From JAHIGH01 sp964564035 (GTDB lineage Bacteria > Patescibacteriota > Microgenomatia > Levybacterales > UBA12049): DNA of 34,104 nucleotides. The notes beneath the pieces were generated by a model. That model ran no database searches. It worked only from the letters and a program-made list of their open reading frames with translations, and had not been told where the DNA came from. Made by a program: the position numbers and the translations under genes. Shown in pieces: positions 23,728-31,345 of the stretch. The DNA lies in NCBI GenBank assembly GCA_964564035.1, contig CAZLZN010000018.1, forward strand, positions 1 through 34,104. The letters are read 5' to 3'. Positions within the stretch are counted from its first letter, which is position 1, and each line of letters starts with the position of its first letter.

Positions 23728-24432
23728 ATGAGGAGAAGTTTTACGGTAAATGATCTGCCACGAGACGAGCGGCCGAGGGAAAGACTTGCGAAACATGGAG
23801 CCGAGGCGCTGTCCCTGCAGGAATTGCTGGCGATTGTTTTGTCCAGGGGAATAAGAGGCGAGTCGGTTATGACGACCAGTCAGAATTTGCTTGGGTATTT
23901 TGGTACACTGGAGGAGTTAAGTGACGCCTCAATTGAGGATATCCAGAGAGTTAAAGGGATTGGTTTTGCGAAGGCATGTCAGATAAAAGCGAGCTTGGCT
24001 CTGGCCAGAAGAATAAATATTGGTGCCAAAACAGAAGCAGTTGATAAGAAGAAAAAGTCCGTGACGCAGGAGGATGTATTTGAGATCGTAAAAAAACAGA
24101 TCGGGAATTTCGCAAAGGAGCATTTTATAGCTATCTCACTAGATACGAGGAGCAGGGTTCTGGCAATTGATACGATATTTATCGGGACTCTTAATTCAAG
24201 CCTTGTCCATCCGCGGGAAATAATGGAGACAGTCATCAGACGGCATGCCGCGAGTTTTATAGTTGCCCATAACCATCCGTCGGGAGATCCCGATCCGTCA
24301 GATGAAGATACGAAAGTGACGAAAATGCTTTTTGAGGCAGGTCAGCTTATGGGGATCAGTATGATCGATCATGTCATAGCCGGCAAGAATTCTTTTTTCA
24401 GTTTTCGGGATAATCAGGTAAAACCCGGGTGA
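23728..24432 (+). CDS. radC: RadC family JAB-domain protein
   Basis: 234 aa. The N-terminal part has DLPRDERPRERLAKHGAEALSLQELLAIVLSRG and a helix-hairpin-helix (IQRVKGIGFAKACQIKA). The C-terminal JAB1/MPN metalloprotease-like domain carries the zinc motif HNHPSGDPDPSDED and the downstream acidic residues. The name 'DNA repair protein' is historical; the biochemical role is unsettled. The ATG at 23728 is preferred over the adjacent TTG; GATAAT (23714-23719) is close upstream. The 3' end overlaps a convergent DUF433 gene by 19 nt. Confidence 0.92.
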   Translation: MRRSFTVNDLPRDERPRERLAKHGAEALSLQELLAIVLSRGIRGESVMTTSQNLLGYFGTLEELSDASIEDIQRVKGIGFAKACQIKASLALARRINIGAKTEAVDKKKKSVTQEDVFEIVKKQIGNFAKEHFIAISLDTRSRVLAIDTIFIGTLNSSLVHPREIMETVIRRHAASFIVAHNHPSGDPDPSDEDTKVTKMLFEAGQLMGISMIDHVIAGKNSFFSFRDNQVKPG

Positions 24433-24611
24433 GACGGGGGACGGCTTAGTGCGTTTTTGATGTCGCTGAGCTTGAGCCACGGAAAATCGTCCAGGAAGTC
24501 GAGTATTGTTTTTCCATCCTGTAAATATTCCTCGAGATCCGTAATAGGGATACTGCTTCCGTGAATGCGATTTTTGTTTTGTCCGGGGATGAACATTTTT
24601 TTGGTATACAT
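24414..24611 (-). CDS. DUF433 family protein, orphan
   Basis: 65 aa. The segment GSSIPITDLEEYLQDGKTILDFLDDFPWLKLSDIKNAL matches the DUF433 consensus (a small winged-helix-like protein, usually the antitoxin partner of DUF5615 PIN-like toxins). No such toxin is adjacent: on the minus strand the next sequence is antisense to radC. It may be a solitary remnant or act with a partner elsewhere. The first residues (MYTKKMFIPGQNKNRIH) fit the usual opening poorly. Confidence 0.6.
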   Translation of the reverse strand: MYTKKMFIPGQNKNRIHGSSIPITDLEEYLQDGKTILDFLDDFPWLKLSDIKNALSRPPSHPGFT

Positions 24612-25045
24612 GCAGTAATATTAAATTGTGATTTATATTATTTATTTAAAAGCCGTTAATAATTGTGTAATAAAAAGTATGAGTCGGGGTCAAAAAGTTG
24701 TAACTATAAAAAATTTCTGATTGCTTACAGACGATGGCAACTGCTCACTGGACATTCAAAAATTGTCTTCGTACAGGATTAATACCGTGATTTGATCCTG
24801 TGAGAAGAAATTCCAAATTCAAAGCACCAAATAACAAATAATATCAAAATACAAATAATTAAATCCACAATTTATTTTGACTGCGTAATATGCGAATTTG
24901 ATATTTGAATTTATATATTTGGTTTTATTTGTAATTTGTAATTTTGGATTTGTAATTTAATTTATTAACCAGAATGACATTTGTCATAGATTGTGATAAA
25001 AGCCAGTGAGCACTTACATGTTATGCTATGGTCAAGATAAATTAT
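24612..25045. other. Gene-free, repeat-rich intergenic region
   Basis: No credible gene occurs between 24612 and 25134. The region holds a partial copy of the palindromic repeat (24690-24713), a 10-bp inverted pair (TGCTCACTGG/CCAGTGAGCA) bounding 24742-25012, a small hairpin (ACAGGATTAA/TTGATCCTGT, 24773-24801) and an AT-rich inverted low-complexity tract (24808-24962). The fusA promoter follows. Confidence 0.6.
24742..25012. mobile_element. Possible MITE-like element with 10-bp inverted ends
   Basis: TGCTCACTGG at 24742-24751 is exactly inverted at 25003-25012. Between them lie the 24773-24801 hairpin and a tract whose left part (CAAATTCAAAG, CAAATAACAAATAA) is roughly inverted in its right part (TTATTTGTAATTTGTAATTTTGG). 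No transposase and no clear target-site duplication are seen, so mobility is speculative. Confidence 0.35.
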
Positions 25046-25048
25046 TTA

Positions 25049-25057
25049 TGCTATACT
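25049..25057 (+). promoter_or_regulatory. Extended -10 of fusA
   Basis: TGC-TATACT is an extended -10. The predicted leader to ATG 25135 is about 70 nt, one of the few real 5' leaders in the window. No SD sequence is obvious before the ATG. Confidence 0.5.
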
Positions 25058-25134
25058 TCTAATGTCTCAAAGTTCAAGTTGTAAAAGATTTTGATCACTT
25101 TTACGGTTTGTGCTTTGAGTTTTGATTTTAATTT

Positions 25135-27252
25135 ATGGCCGACCAGAAATCCCGAATATATCCTCTTGATAAAATACGCAATATTGGAATTATTGCGCAT
25201 ATTGACGCGGGCAAGACAACCACTACCGAGCGCATTTTGTTTTATACAGGGCGAACATACAAAATCGGAGATATTGATGAGGGCAATACTCAGATGGACT
25301 GGATGGCTCAGGAGAGAGAGCGCGGTATTACAATTGTATCCGCAGCAACCACGGCTTTTTGGAAGGATCACCGCATAAATATTATTGATACACCGGGACA
25401 CGTCGATTTTACGGCAGAGGTAGAGCGCTCGCTTAGAGTGCTTGACGGGGGCATTACAGTGCTTGATGCCGAAGAAGGTGTGCAGTCTCAGTCAGAGACT
25501 GTCTGGAGGCAGGCCGACAAATACAAAGTGCCGAGGCTTTGTTTTGTAAATAAAATGGATAAGCTCGGGGCAGATTTTCTGAGAACAATTAAGACAATTG
25601 AGGTCAGGCTTGGGGCAAATCCCGCGATTATGGTGCTTCCTATCGGTGCCGAGTCCACATTTAAGGGAACGGTTGATCTTTTGACCAAACAAGCTTATAT
25701 CTGGGGATCGGATGAGCTGGGAGCAAAATATGAGGTGACTGATAATATTCCCGAGGAAATGGCGGCGGAAGTGGCGGAGTACAGAAGCAAACTTATTGAG
25801 AAGATTGCCGAGACGGATGATGCCCTTCTGGACAAGTATCTGAATGGAGAAGAGCCGACTGTTGAAGAGCTTAAGAAAGCCCTTCGGGCCGCTGTTATCG
25901 CCTATAAGCTTGTTCCGATATACGCAGGTTCTTCGCTTAGAAATAAAGGAGTCCAGCCTCTTCTTGATGCCGTCATAGATTACCTTCCGTCTCCAATGGA
26001 TTTGAAAGAAGTGAAAGGAATTAATCCGAAAACTCAAGAGGAAGAGCTGCGCAAGCTAGTTCCCGAGGATCCGTTCTCCGGTCTTGCGTTTAAGATCCAG
26101 AATGATCCGCATGTCGGAAAGCTTACTTACTTCAGGGTGTATTCGGGTAAGTTAAGTGCGGGTTCTTATATATATAATAGTACAAAAGATGTTAAAGAGC
26201 GCGTCGGCCGGTTGCTTTTGATGCATGCAAATAACCGAGAGGAGATCAAGGAGGCGTTTGCAGGGGAGATCGTCGCAATCGTGGGGCTTAAGGATACCGG
26301 TACAGGAGATACGCTGTGTGATGAGGCAAAGCCTTTGGTGCTTGAAAAAATTACATTTCCGGAGCCGGTTATTTCACTTGCGATTGAGCCCAAGACAAAA
26401 TCAGATCAGGAGAGACTCGGTCTTTCTCTGAAGAGGCTGATGGATGAAGATCCGACTTTTACGGTCAAGACGAATCACGAAACAGGTCAAACTATTATCT
26501 CGGGAATCGGGGAGCTTCAGCTTGAGATCATGGTCGACCGCATGAAAAGAGAGTTCAATGTCGAGGCAAATGTCGGAGCGCCGCAAGTTGCGTACAAAGA
26601 AACTATAGAGCAGACGGCCGAAGCCGAGGGTAAGTATATTAAGCAGTCGGGAGGACGAGGTCAGTACGGCCATTGTTATCTGAGAGTCGAACCCAAAGCC
26701 CGCGGCGAGGGGTATGAGTTTGTAAACGCCATCAAGGGAGGAGCCATTCCGCAGGAGTTTGTATCATCCGTTGCAAAAGGAGTAGTCGAAACAATGGAAA
26801 ACGGGGTACTTCTCGGGTATCCTGTTGTTGATATGAAGGTTACATGTTATGACGGATCATATCATGATGTAGATTCGTCGGATATCGCTTTTAAGATCGC
26901 GGCGTCCCAAGCACTACAGGCGGCGACCAAAAAAGCAGGACTTACGCTTCTCGAGCCTATTATGAAGGTTGAAGTGACTACTCCGTCGGAGTTTATGGGA
27001 GAGGTGATCGGAGATCTGTCAAGCAAGCGCGCGCAAATCATGGGTTCGGAAGAGCATGGTACTGCGACTATAATTCTTGCCATGGTTCCTCTGGAGACTT
27101 TGTCGGGTTATGCTACACAGCTTAGGTCTCTTACTCAGGGCAGAGCGCATTATTATATGGAGCCGAGTCATTATGAAATTGTTCCGAAGAATATTCTTGA
27201 GCAGATGCTTGCCAAGTCCACCTTCACCGGCCGCATCAGCGCACAGAGCTGA
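25135..27252 (+). CDS. fusA: Translation elongation factor G
   Basis: GTPase that drives ribosomal translocation. At 705 aa it is full length. G motifs: AHIDAGKTTTTERIL (G1, about 19-33), RGITI (G2), DTPGHVDFT (G3, about 84-92), NKMDKLGADF (G4) and GSS (G5). Domains II-V are present, with the EF-G-specific QSGGRGQYGHCYL and the domain V segment PIMKVEVTTPSEFMGEVIGDLSSKRAQIMG. It is a single gene; the usual str-operon neighbours (rpsL, rpsG, tuf) are absent. Confidence 0.97.
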   Translation: MADQKSRIYPLDKIRNIGIIAHIDAGKTTTTERILFYTGRTYKIGDIDEGNTQMDWMAQERERGITIVSAATTAFWKDHRINIIDTPGHVDFTAEVERSLRVLDGGITVLDAEEGVQSQSETVWRQADKYKVPRLCFVNKMDKLGADFLRTIKTIEVRLGANPAIMVLPIGAESTFKGTVDLLTKQAYIWGSDELGAKYEVTDNIPEEMAAEVAEYRSKLIEKIAETDDALLDKYLNGEEPTVEELKKALRAAVIAYKLVPIYAGSSLRNKGVQPLLDAVIDYLPSPMDLKEVKGINPKTQEEELRKLVPEDPFSGLAFKIQNDPHVGKLTYFRVYSGKLSAGSYIYNSTKDVKERVGRLLLMHANNREEIKEAFAGEIVAIVGLKDTGTGDTLCDEAKPLVLEKITFPEPVISLAIEPKTKSDQERLGLSLKRLMDEDPTFTVKTNHETGQTIISGIGELQLEIMVDRMKREFNVEANVGAPQVAYKETIEQTAEAEGKYIKQSGGRGQYGHCYLRVEPKARGEGYEFVNAIKGGAIPQEFVSSVAKGVVETMENGVLLGYPVVDMKVTCYDGSYHDVDSSDIAFKIAASQALQAATKKAGLTLLEPIMKVEVTTPSEFMGEVIGDLSSKRAQIMGSEEHGTATIILAMVPLETLSGYATQLRSLTQGRAHYYMEPSHYEIVPKNILEQMLAKSTFTGRISAQS

Positions 27253-27324
27253 CCCGCATTTATTTTCATTTAGCCTTTTACTCCTTGCTAAATTCCTGAC
27301 CGTTAAGCCCAAAATTTATTTACC

Positions 27325-27413
27325 TCCCCCTCGCGGAAAATACCGAGGGTCCTTCGGTTTACTCAGGATGCGTGCGTAGCTGTACCATATGCTTGCCGGA
27401 GTTTCATTTTGAT
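27325..27413. repeat. Dispersed repeat, intergenic copy
   Basis: Contains CCCCCTCGCGGAAAAT, GAGGGTCCTTCGG, ACTCAGGATGCGTGCGTAGC, GTACCATA and TTGCCGGAGTTTCAT. It is a shorter version of 9605-9775, in the gap after fusA. Confidence 0.7.
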
Positions 27414-27425
27414 TAGCTTTACTAA

Positions 27426-27455
27426 TTGACAAGAGTAAAGTGGTTTTGATAGAGT
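27426..27455 (+). promoter_or_regulatory. Promoter, leaderless start of toxin-antitoxin pair
   Basis: TTGACA (27426-27431), an 18-nt spacer and TAGAGT (27450-27455) are followed by 6 nt and the ATG at 27462. AbrB-type antitoxins normally repress their own promoter; the partial repeat GAGTAAAG (27433-27440 and 27453-27460) straddles the -10 and could be the operator. Confidence 0.6.
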
Positions 27456-27461
27456 AAAGTT

Positions 27462-27746
27462 ATGAAAGTTGTGAAGATTTCTTCTAAGGGACAGATTACG
27501 ATACCGAGGGCCGTTCAGGAGAAAATGGATGTAACTTACGGGAGTAAGGTTATTCTTTTTTCTGAAAAAGATTCTTTGGTGATCAAGCCTTTGAGAAAGT
27601 CAATTACGGAGCAGACTGCGGGTAGTTTGAGGAAGTATGTTGATCCGAAAAAGCTTGGAATTTCTTTTGTAAAAGTGCGGGAAGAGACGCATAAGCTTGC
27701 TGCGGAAGAAGTTGTGAAGAAATATGAACGAAGTTCTTCTAGATAG
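27462..27746 (+). CDS. AbrB/MazE-family antitoxin
   Basis: 94 aa. The swapped-hairpin AbrB DNA-binding domain is at the N-terminus (VVKISSKGQITIPRAVQEKMDVTYGSKVILFSEKDSLVIKPL, about 3-45). The C-terminal tail (about 55-94) is charged and helical and would bind the toxin. The downstream PIN gene overlaps by 23 nt, the usual arrangement of a VapBC-type module with an AbrB antitoxin. Confidence 0.88.
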   Translation: MKVVKISSKGQITIPRAVQEKMDVTYGSKVILFSEKDSLVIKPLRKSITEQTAGSLRKYVDPKKLGISFVKVREETHKLAAEEVVKKYERSSSR

Positions 27747-28110
27747 TAATATTTTATTAAGGCATTTTTTGCAGGATATTCCACCTCAATCGGAATTGGC
27801 AACTTCCGTCATTACGGAAATTGAAGATGGAAAAAAAACAGGCTTTATATCGATTTTAGTTATTAATGAAACAATATGGATTCTTAGAAAGTTTTATAAA
27901 ATAGAACGAAGCCGCTTGTATTCTCAATTAATAAGTTTACTTCAAATTAATAATATAAAGGTGATTGAGGTGCAAAAGAAAATTTTATTCAGGATTTTGG
28001 AAACAATGAAAAAGAGGGATATTGATTTTACGGATGTTTATCTTTATGAAATCAGAGGTAAACGTGAGGTAGTTTCGTTTGATCAAGATTTTAAGAAATT
28101 GAAAAATTAA
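27724..28110 (+). CDS. PIN-domain toxin (VapC-like)
   Basis: 128 aa PIN ribonuclease. The acidic metal site is visible: LLDSNILLRHF (Asp7), INETIWIL (Glu near 49), DFTDVYL (Asp near 99-102) and SFDQDFKKL (C-terminal Asp). Such toxins cleave tRNA or rRNA sites when the antitoxin decays; the target here is unknown. Translation is probably coupled to the antitoxin through the 23-nt overlap. Confidence 0.86.
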   Translation: MNEVLLDSNILLRHFLQDIPPQSELATSVITEIEDGKKTGFISILVINETIWILRKFYKIERSRLYSQLISLLQINNIKVIEVQKKILFRILETMKKRDIDFTDVYLYEIRGKREVVSFDQDFKKLKN

Positions 28111-28195
28111 GCGTTCATTTAAATTGAGATATAAAGTTTAACTCTTGCGTATTTCTTACCTCATGTTTAAAAATATTTAACTCATCTAAATTATC

Positions 28196-28522
28196 ATGGG
28201 TTATATGTTAATAGCTCTTTTGGTTATTTTGATTATTTTGTGGTATTTGGGGTATGTATCCGTCGGCAACGTAAATATCCCGAATATGATACTTTTTACG
28301 ATCAACGGACAGCAGGTTACGCTTTGGAATCTTTTGACTCTGCTTGTGATCGGCGCGATCATAGGCGTTCTCCCCTCGCCTCTTCGCGAAATAGCCGGTG
28401 TAGTTTTGATCTTATGGATCTTGTCTGTGCTTGGGATACTTGCTTTCGCGGGACTTTCCAGCTTGCTTATACTTGCGATAATAATCGGTCTGGTTTTGTT
28501 TCTTCTGAAGGGGTTATTTTAA
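28196..28522 (+). CDS. Small hydrophobic membrane protein
   Basis: 108 aa with three strong hydrophobic segments (MLIALLVILIILWYLGYV, LLTLLVIGAIIGVLPSP..., ILWILSVLGILAFAGLSSLLILAIIIGLVLFLL). The ending LLLKGLF-like terminus and Pro/Arg loop (LPSPLREIAG) have no recognised family. The frame is convincing from uniform hydrophobicity and its own start. It is convergent with the gene at 28528 (5-nt gap). Confidence 0.65.
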   Translation: MGYMLIALLVILIILWYLGYVSVGNVNIPNMILFTINGQQVTLWNLLTLLVIGAIIGVLPSPLREIAGVVLILWILSVLGILAFAGLSSLLILAIIIGLVLFLLKGLF

Positions 28523-28527
28523 AGTCT

Positions 28528-28962
28528 TCAATATAGATAGGGGATGAGTTTTTTGGTGTTTTTTTTGTATTCCTGATATTCATGTTTGAAGTGTTTCTCG
28601 TTCAGGATCTCATCGTCTTTGATACGAATCAGAATTGTTGCCGCAAACAGCAGAAAAGCTGTTCCTCTGATGATCGTCAGGTTGTCCTGCACGTAAGCCA
28701 GGACGAATAACAGAAGTCCGGCATAGACCGGGAATCGTATAAATTCATAAGGGCCTTCTTTGAGAAAATATATTTTGCCTGCGTCCTTTTTGGATATTTT
28801 GTGCGCGAATACTTTTTTGACGAGAAAAGCCCAGAAGATCAGGAGCAGGCTGACGAGAAGCATGGCGATAAAGGGGATACTGAAATAGTAAAATTCGCCT
28901 GAAATAAAGACGATATACAGGATCAGGATTGCCTGCAGGATGGTGAGTACGGTTTTTTTCAT
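28528..28962 (-). CDS. ICMT/PEMT-family membrane methyltransferase
   Basis: 144 aa integral membrane protein. The family motif is EGPYEFIRFPVYAGLLLF (about 69-86), with DDEILNEKHFKHEYQEYKKNTKKLIPYLY at the C-terminus, as in isoprenylcysteine carboxyl methyltransferase and phospholipid methyltransferase relatives that use SAM. The substrate in bacteria is usually unknown. TGCTATACT (28982-28974) upstream is an extended -10 with a predicted leader of about 5 nt. Confidence 0.75.
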   Translation of the reverse strand: MKKTVLTILQAILILYIVFISGEFYYFSIPFIAMLLVSLLLIFWAFLVKKVFAHKISKKDAGKIYFLKEGPYEFIRFPVYAGLLLFVLAYVQDNLTIIRGTAFLLFAATILIRIKDDEILNEKHFKHEYQEYKKNTKKLIPYLY

Positions 28963-28973
28963 TGGTTAAGTAA

Positions 28974-28982
28974 AGTATAGCA
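28974..28982 (-). promoter_or_regulatory. Extended -10 of ICMT-like gene
   Basis: TGC-TATACT on the minus strand; the predicted start is about 5 nt before the ATG at 28962. Confidence 0.5.
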
Positions 28983-29048
28983 AAAAGATCAAGACTACAA
29001 CAAGCTTGAGTTTATATGGTCAGTGTTTGATAGAAGATATTTCCGTTC

Positions 29049-29138
29049 GTGAATGAAAATTTTTTAAGTTCCAAAACTCACCTTCGACAAGATCAGGCTC
29101 AAACAGTTGTAACTGTAAAAAATTTTATTCACTCACTT
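29049..29138. repeat. Dispersed palindromic repeat, copy B
   Basis: The outer arms GTGAATGAAAATTTTTTA (29049-29066) and TAAAAAATTTTATTCAC (29116-29132) are inverted with a single base missing. An inner CAGTTGTAACTG palindrome (29104-29115) abuts the right arm. It aligns with 6818-6907. Confidence 0.75.
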
Positions 29139-29181
29139 AAAATAATTAAAATGGAGTTTGGATTTAAATTAAATAATGAGC

Positions 29182-29187
29182 TATAAT
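29182..29187 (+). promoter_or_regulatory. -10 box of fni
   Basis: TATAAT, with TTGGAT (29158-29163) 18 nt upstream. It overlaps an in-frame ATG at 29186, so that ATG would lie upstream of the transcript. The next in-frame ATG (29198) is about 4 nt after the predicted start and is the better start codon. Confidence 0.6.
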
Positions 29188-29197
29188 GCTCTACAAG

Positions 29198-30166
29198 ATG
29201 AATGAGAGCGGAATAAAAAAGAGAAAATCGAGGCATCTGGAGTTTGCGTCGGACCCGAGGTCGCAGGGCGGGGGTAATGGTTTGGAGAAGGTAAGTCTTC
29301 CCTATAATGCTATGCCCGACATGTCTCTTGACGAGATTAATTTATCAACCGAGTTCTTGGGGCGGAAGATCAATTTCCCCTTTTTTATATCATGCATGAC
29401 GGGCGGGCCGGAAAAGGCGGGACTTATAAATATGCGTCTCGCGAAGGCGGCGCAGAAATTCAGAATTCCGATGGGCCTGGGGTCATTCAGGATCGCTCTT
29501 CGGTATCCCGAGCTTGTTTCTTCTTTTCAGGTCAGAGAATTTGCTCCGGACATTCCTGTTATGGCGAATCTGGGAGCGTCGACTTTGAATGAAGGTTTGA
29601 CCTGGCAGGATTGTCTGAAGGCGGTTGATTTGACTCAGGCCGATGCCCTGGTTTTGCACCTGAATCCTTTGCAGGAGGCTTTGCAGAAGGGCGGAAGTAC
29701 GGATTTCAGGAATTTAATACCGAAAATTGCCGAGGTTGTTGATAAATTAAGCGTACCGGTTATTGTTAAAGAGGTAGGGCATGGAATAGATTTTGATACA
29801 GCCAAGAAGCTGCAGGAGGCGGGAGTGAGAATTGTTGACAGCGCGGGATCAGGGGGGACTTCCTGGGCGTGGATCGAGGCACAAGTCAGCGGCGACGAGT
29901 ACCGGGCGGAGCTGTTTAAGAATTTTGGGATCAGCACATATGACTCGATCAATTCTTGTCTCCGGGTAGAGGGGCTTACGGTTCTCGGTTCGGGGGGTAT
30001 AAGGACAGGCGTTGATATAGCAAAGGTTTTGTCTATGGGATGCAGGCTTGCCGGGATCGCTCAGCCTTTTTTGACAGCGGCATTGGAATCCGAGGAAGCA
30101 GTTGAGAATTATATTAAAAATCTGGCAGATGAGTTAAAAATCGCGAAGTTTTGCAGCCGGAGTTAG
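29198..30166 (+). CDS. fni: Type 2 isopentenyl-diphosphate isomerase
   Basis: FMN/NADPH-dependent isomerase interconverting IPP and DMAPP. About 322 aa TIM barrel. The N-terminal IKKRKSRHLEFA segment binds phosphate. Other family motifs are FFISCMTGGPEKAGLINMRLAKAA, MGLGSFRIAL, VMANLGAS, LVLHLNPLQEALQKGGSTDF (with the conserved Q), VIVKEVGHGI, DSAGSGGTSWAWIEA and GSGGIRTGVDIAK. The start is moved from 29186 to 29198 because the upstream ATG lies in the -10 box. No other isoprenoid genes are adjacent; the next gene follows after 16 nt. Confidence 0.92.
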   Translation: MNESGIKKRKSRHLEFASDPRSQGGGNGLEKVSLPYNAMPDMSLDEINLSTEFLGRKINFPFFISCMTGGPEKAGLINMRLAKAAQKFRIPMGLGSFRIALRYPELVSSFQVREFAPDIPVMANLGASTLNEGLTWQDCLKAVDLTQADALVLHLNPLQEALQKGGSTDFRNLIPKIAEVVDKLSVPVIVKEVGHGIDFDTAKKLQEAGVRIVDSAGSGGTSWAWIEAQVSGDEYRAELFKNFGISTYDSINSCLRVEGLTVLGSGGIRTGVDIAKVLSMGCRLAGIAQPFLTAALESEEAVENYIKNLADELKIAKFCSRS

Positions 30167-30182
30167 TCGATAAATTTATTTG

Positions 30183-31277
30183 ATGAGAAAATTATTCGGG
30201 TTTGTTTTAATTGTTTTTATACTAATCGGGCTTGGGTTTTTGTTCAGGCAAAAGGTCAACCGCGATCTTTCTCAGAAAATCATAATACCAACAGTTATTC
30301 CCACAGTTACAGATACTCTCCAAAAACCAAAAACCGGCGTGAGGGCTCGCGAATCTATTTTTGTGCCGTACTGGACAGTTGGAAACAGTGAATTGTCAGT
30401 TGAAGATTATGAAAGTGTTATATATTTCGGCATTGCACCAAACATCGAAGCGACAGGTTTATCGAGTCAGGATGAAGAGAGGTTGCGATCGTTTAATACT
30501 TTCGTCCCGGAGGGAAAGACAAAAATTCTTGCGGTCAGGATGATCGGAAATGATCTGAATACCGCGGTTTTGGACAGCAAAAAGCTTCAGGAAAAGGTGA
30601 TCCGGGATTCGATCGGCGCGGCAGTTACAAATAAATTTGACGGGATCGTTTTGGATCTTGAGATGTCTGCAATCCCTTTTGATTCGCTTGTTTCGCAGAT
30701 AAGCGGTTTTGTCCGCGATTTTTCCAAGTCAGTCAAGGCCGAGGATCTGATTTTTTCGCTTGCGATTTATGGCGATGTTTTTTACAGGGCGCGGCCGTTT
30801 GATATGAAAGAGCTGTCCGGATATACGGATGAGGTTTTGATCATGGCGTATGATTTTCACAAAGCGAACGGGAATCCGGGGCCGAATTTTCCGTTCGGCG
30901 GAGGCGGGACTTACGGGTATGATTATAAGGAGCTGACAGGGGATTTTTTGGAGATTTTTCCGCCGGAGAAGCTTACTATGATATTCGGGATGTACGGATA
31001 TGACTGGGTCGTTGATGAGGGCGGGAAGTCGCAGGGGGAGGCTCGGGCTTTGTCATACAACGAGATACGGCAGAAGTTTTTGGATAAGTGTGAGTTTGAG
31101 AAGTGTGAGCGGGGGCGGGACCGGGAGTCAGGGGAGGCGTTTGTGAGATATGTTGATGAAGCGGGGGAGAGGCATGTGGTGTGGTATGAGGACGTAGAGT
31201 CTGTTGAGCGCAAAAAGGAGTTTCTTCTGGAGCGGGGGATCAGCTCATTCAACTACTGGGCATACGGGTATTTTTGA
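30183..31277 (+). CDS. GH18-like glycoside hydrolase, membrane anchored
   Basis: 364 aa: an N-terminal TM/signal segment (FGFVLIVFILIGLGFLF), a linker, then a (β/α)8 domain. The catalytic motif is FDGIVLDLE (about 152-160, DxxxDxE with the acid/base Glu). VLIMAYDFH matches the MxYD strand, and FNYWAYGYF is the closing strand. Closest in style to the YaaH/SleL-type GH18 proteins that cut peptidoglycan or chitin-like polymers; the substrate is not known. The ATG at 30183 follows a TTG at 30180. It is possibly co-transcribed with fni. Confidence 0.8.
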   Translation: MRKLFGFVLIVFILIGLGFLFRQKVNRDLSQKIIIPTVIPTVTDTLQKPKTGVRARESIFVPYWTVGNSELSVEDYESVIYFGIAPNIEATGLSSQDEERLRSFNTFVPEGKTKILAVRMIGNDLNTAVLDSKKLQEKVIRDSIGAAVTNKFDGIVLDLEMSAIPFDSLVSQISGFVRDFSKSVKAEDLIFSLAIYGDVFYRARPFDMKELSGYTDEVLIMAYDFHKANGNPGPNFPFGGGGTYGYDYKELTGDFLEIFPPEKLTMIFGMYGYDWVVDEGGKSQGEARALSYNEIRQKFLDKCEFEKCERGRDRESGEAFVRYVDEAGERHVVWYEDVESVERKKEFLLERGISSFNYWAYGYF

Positions 31278-31286
31278 TTTTTCTTC

Positions 31287-31316
31287 TTGACAAATCTCAT
31301 CGATAATAAGTAATCT
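31287..31316 (+). promoter_or_regulatory. Candidate promoter of M23 peptidase gene
   Basis: TTGACA (31287-31292) with TAATCT 18 nt further on (31311-31316), the same boxes as before glnA. The predicted leader to ATG 31346 is about 23 nt. Confidence 0.5.
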
Positions 31317-31345
31317 ATATATAGTTTGGTATATTTTATTTGTAT

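Noticed and set aside
24808..24962. CRISPR-like or tandem repeat array
   Set aside because: Units such as CAAATAACAAATAA are degenerate and unspaced; there are no regular spacers and no cas genes.
25051..25401. Minus-strand and plus-strand open frames overlapping the 5' end of fusA
   Set aside because: They are shadows of the EF-G gene with no family features; the same holds for the many other antisense frames in the window.
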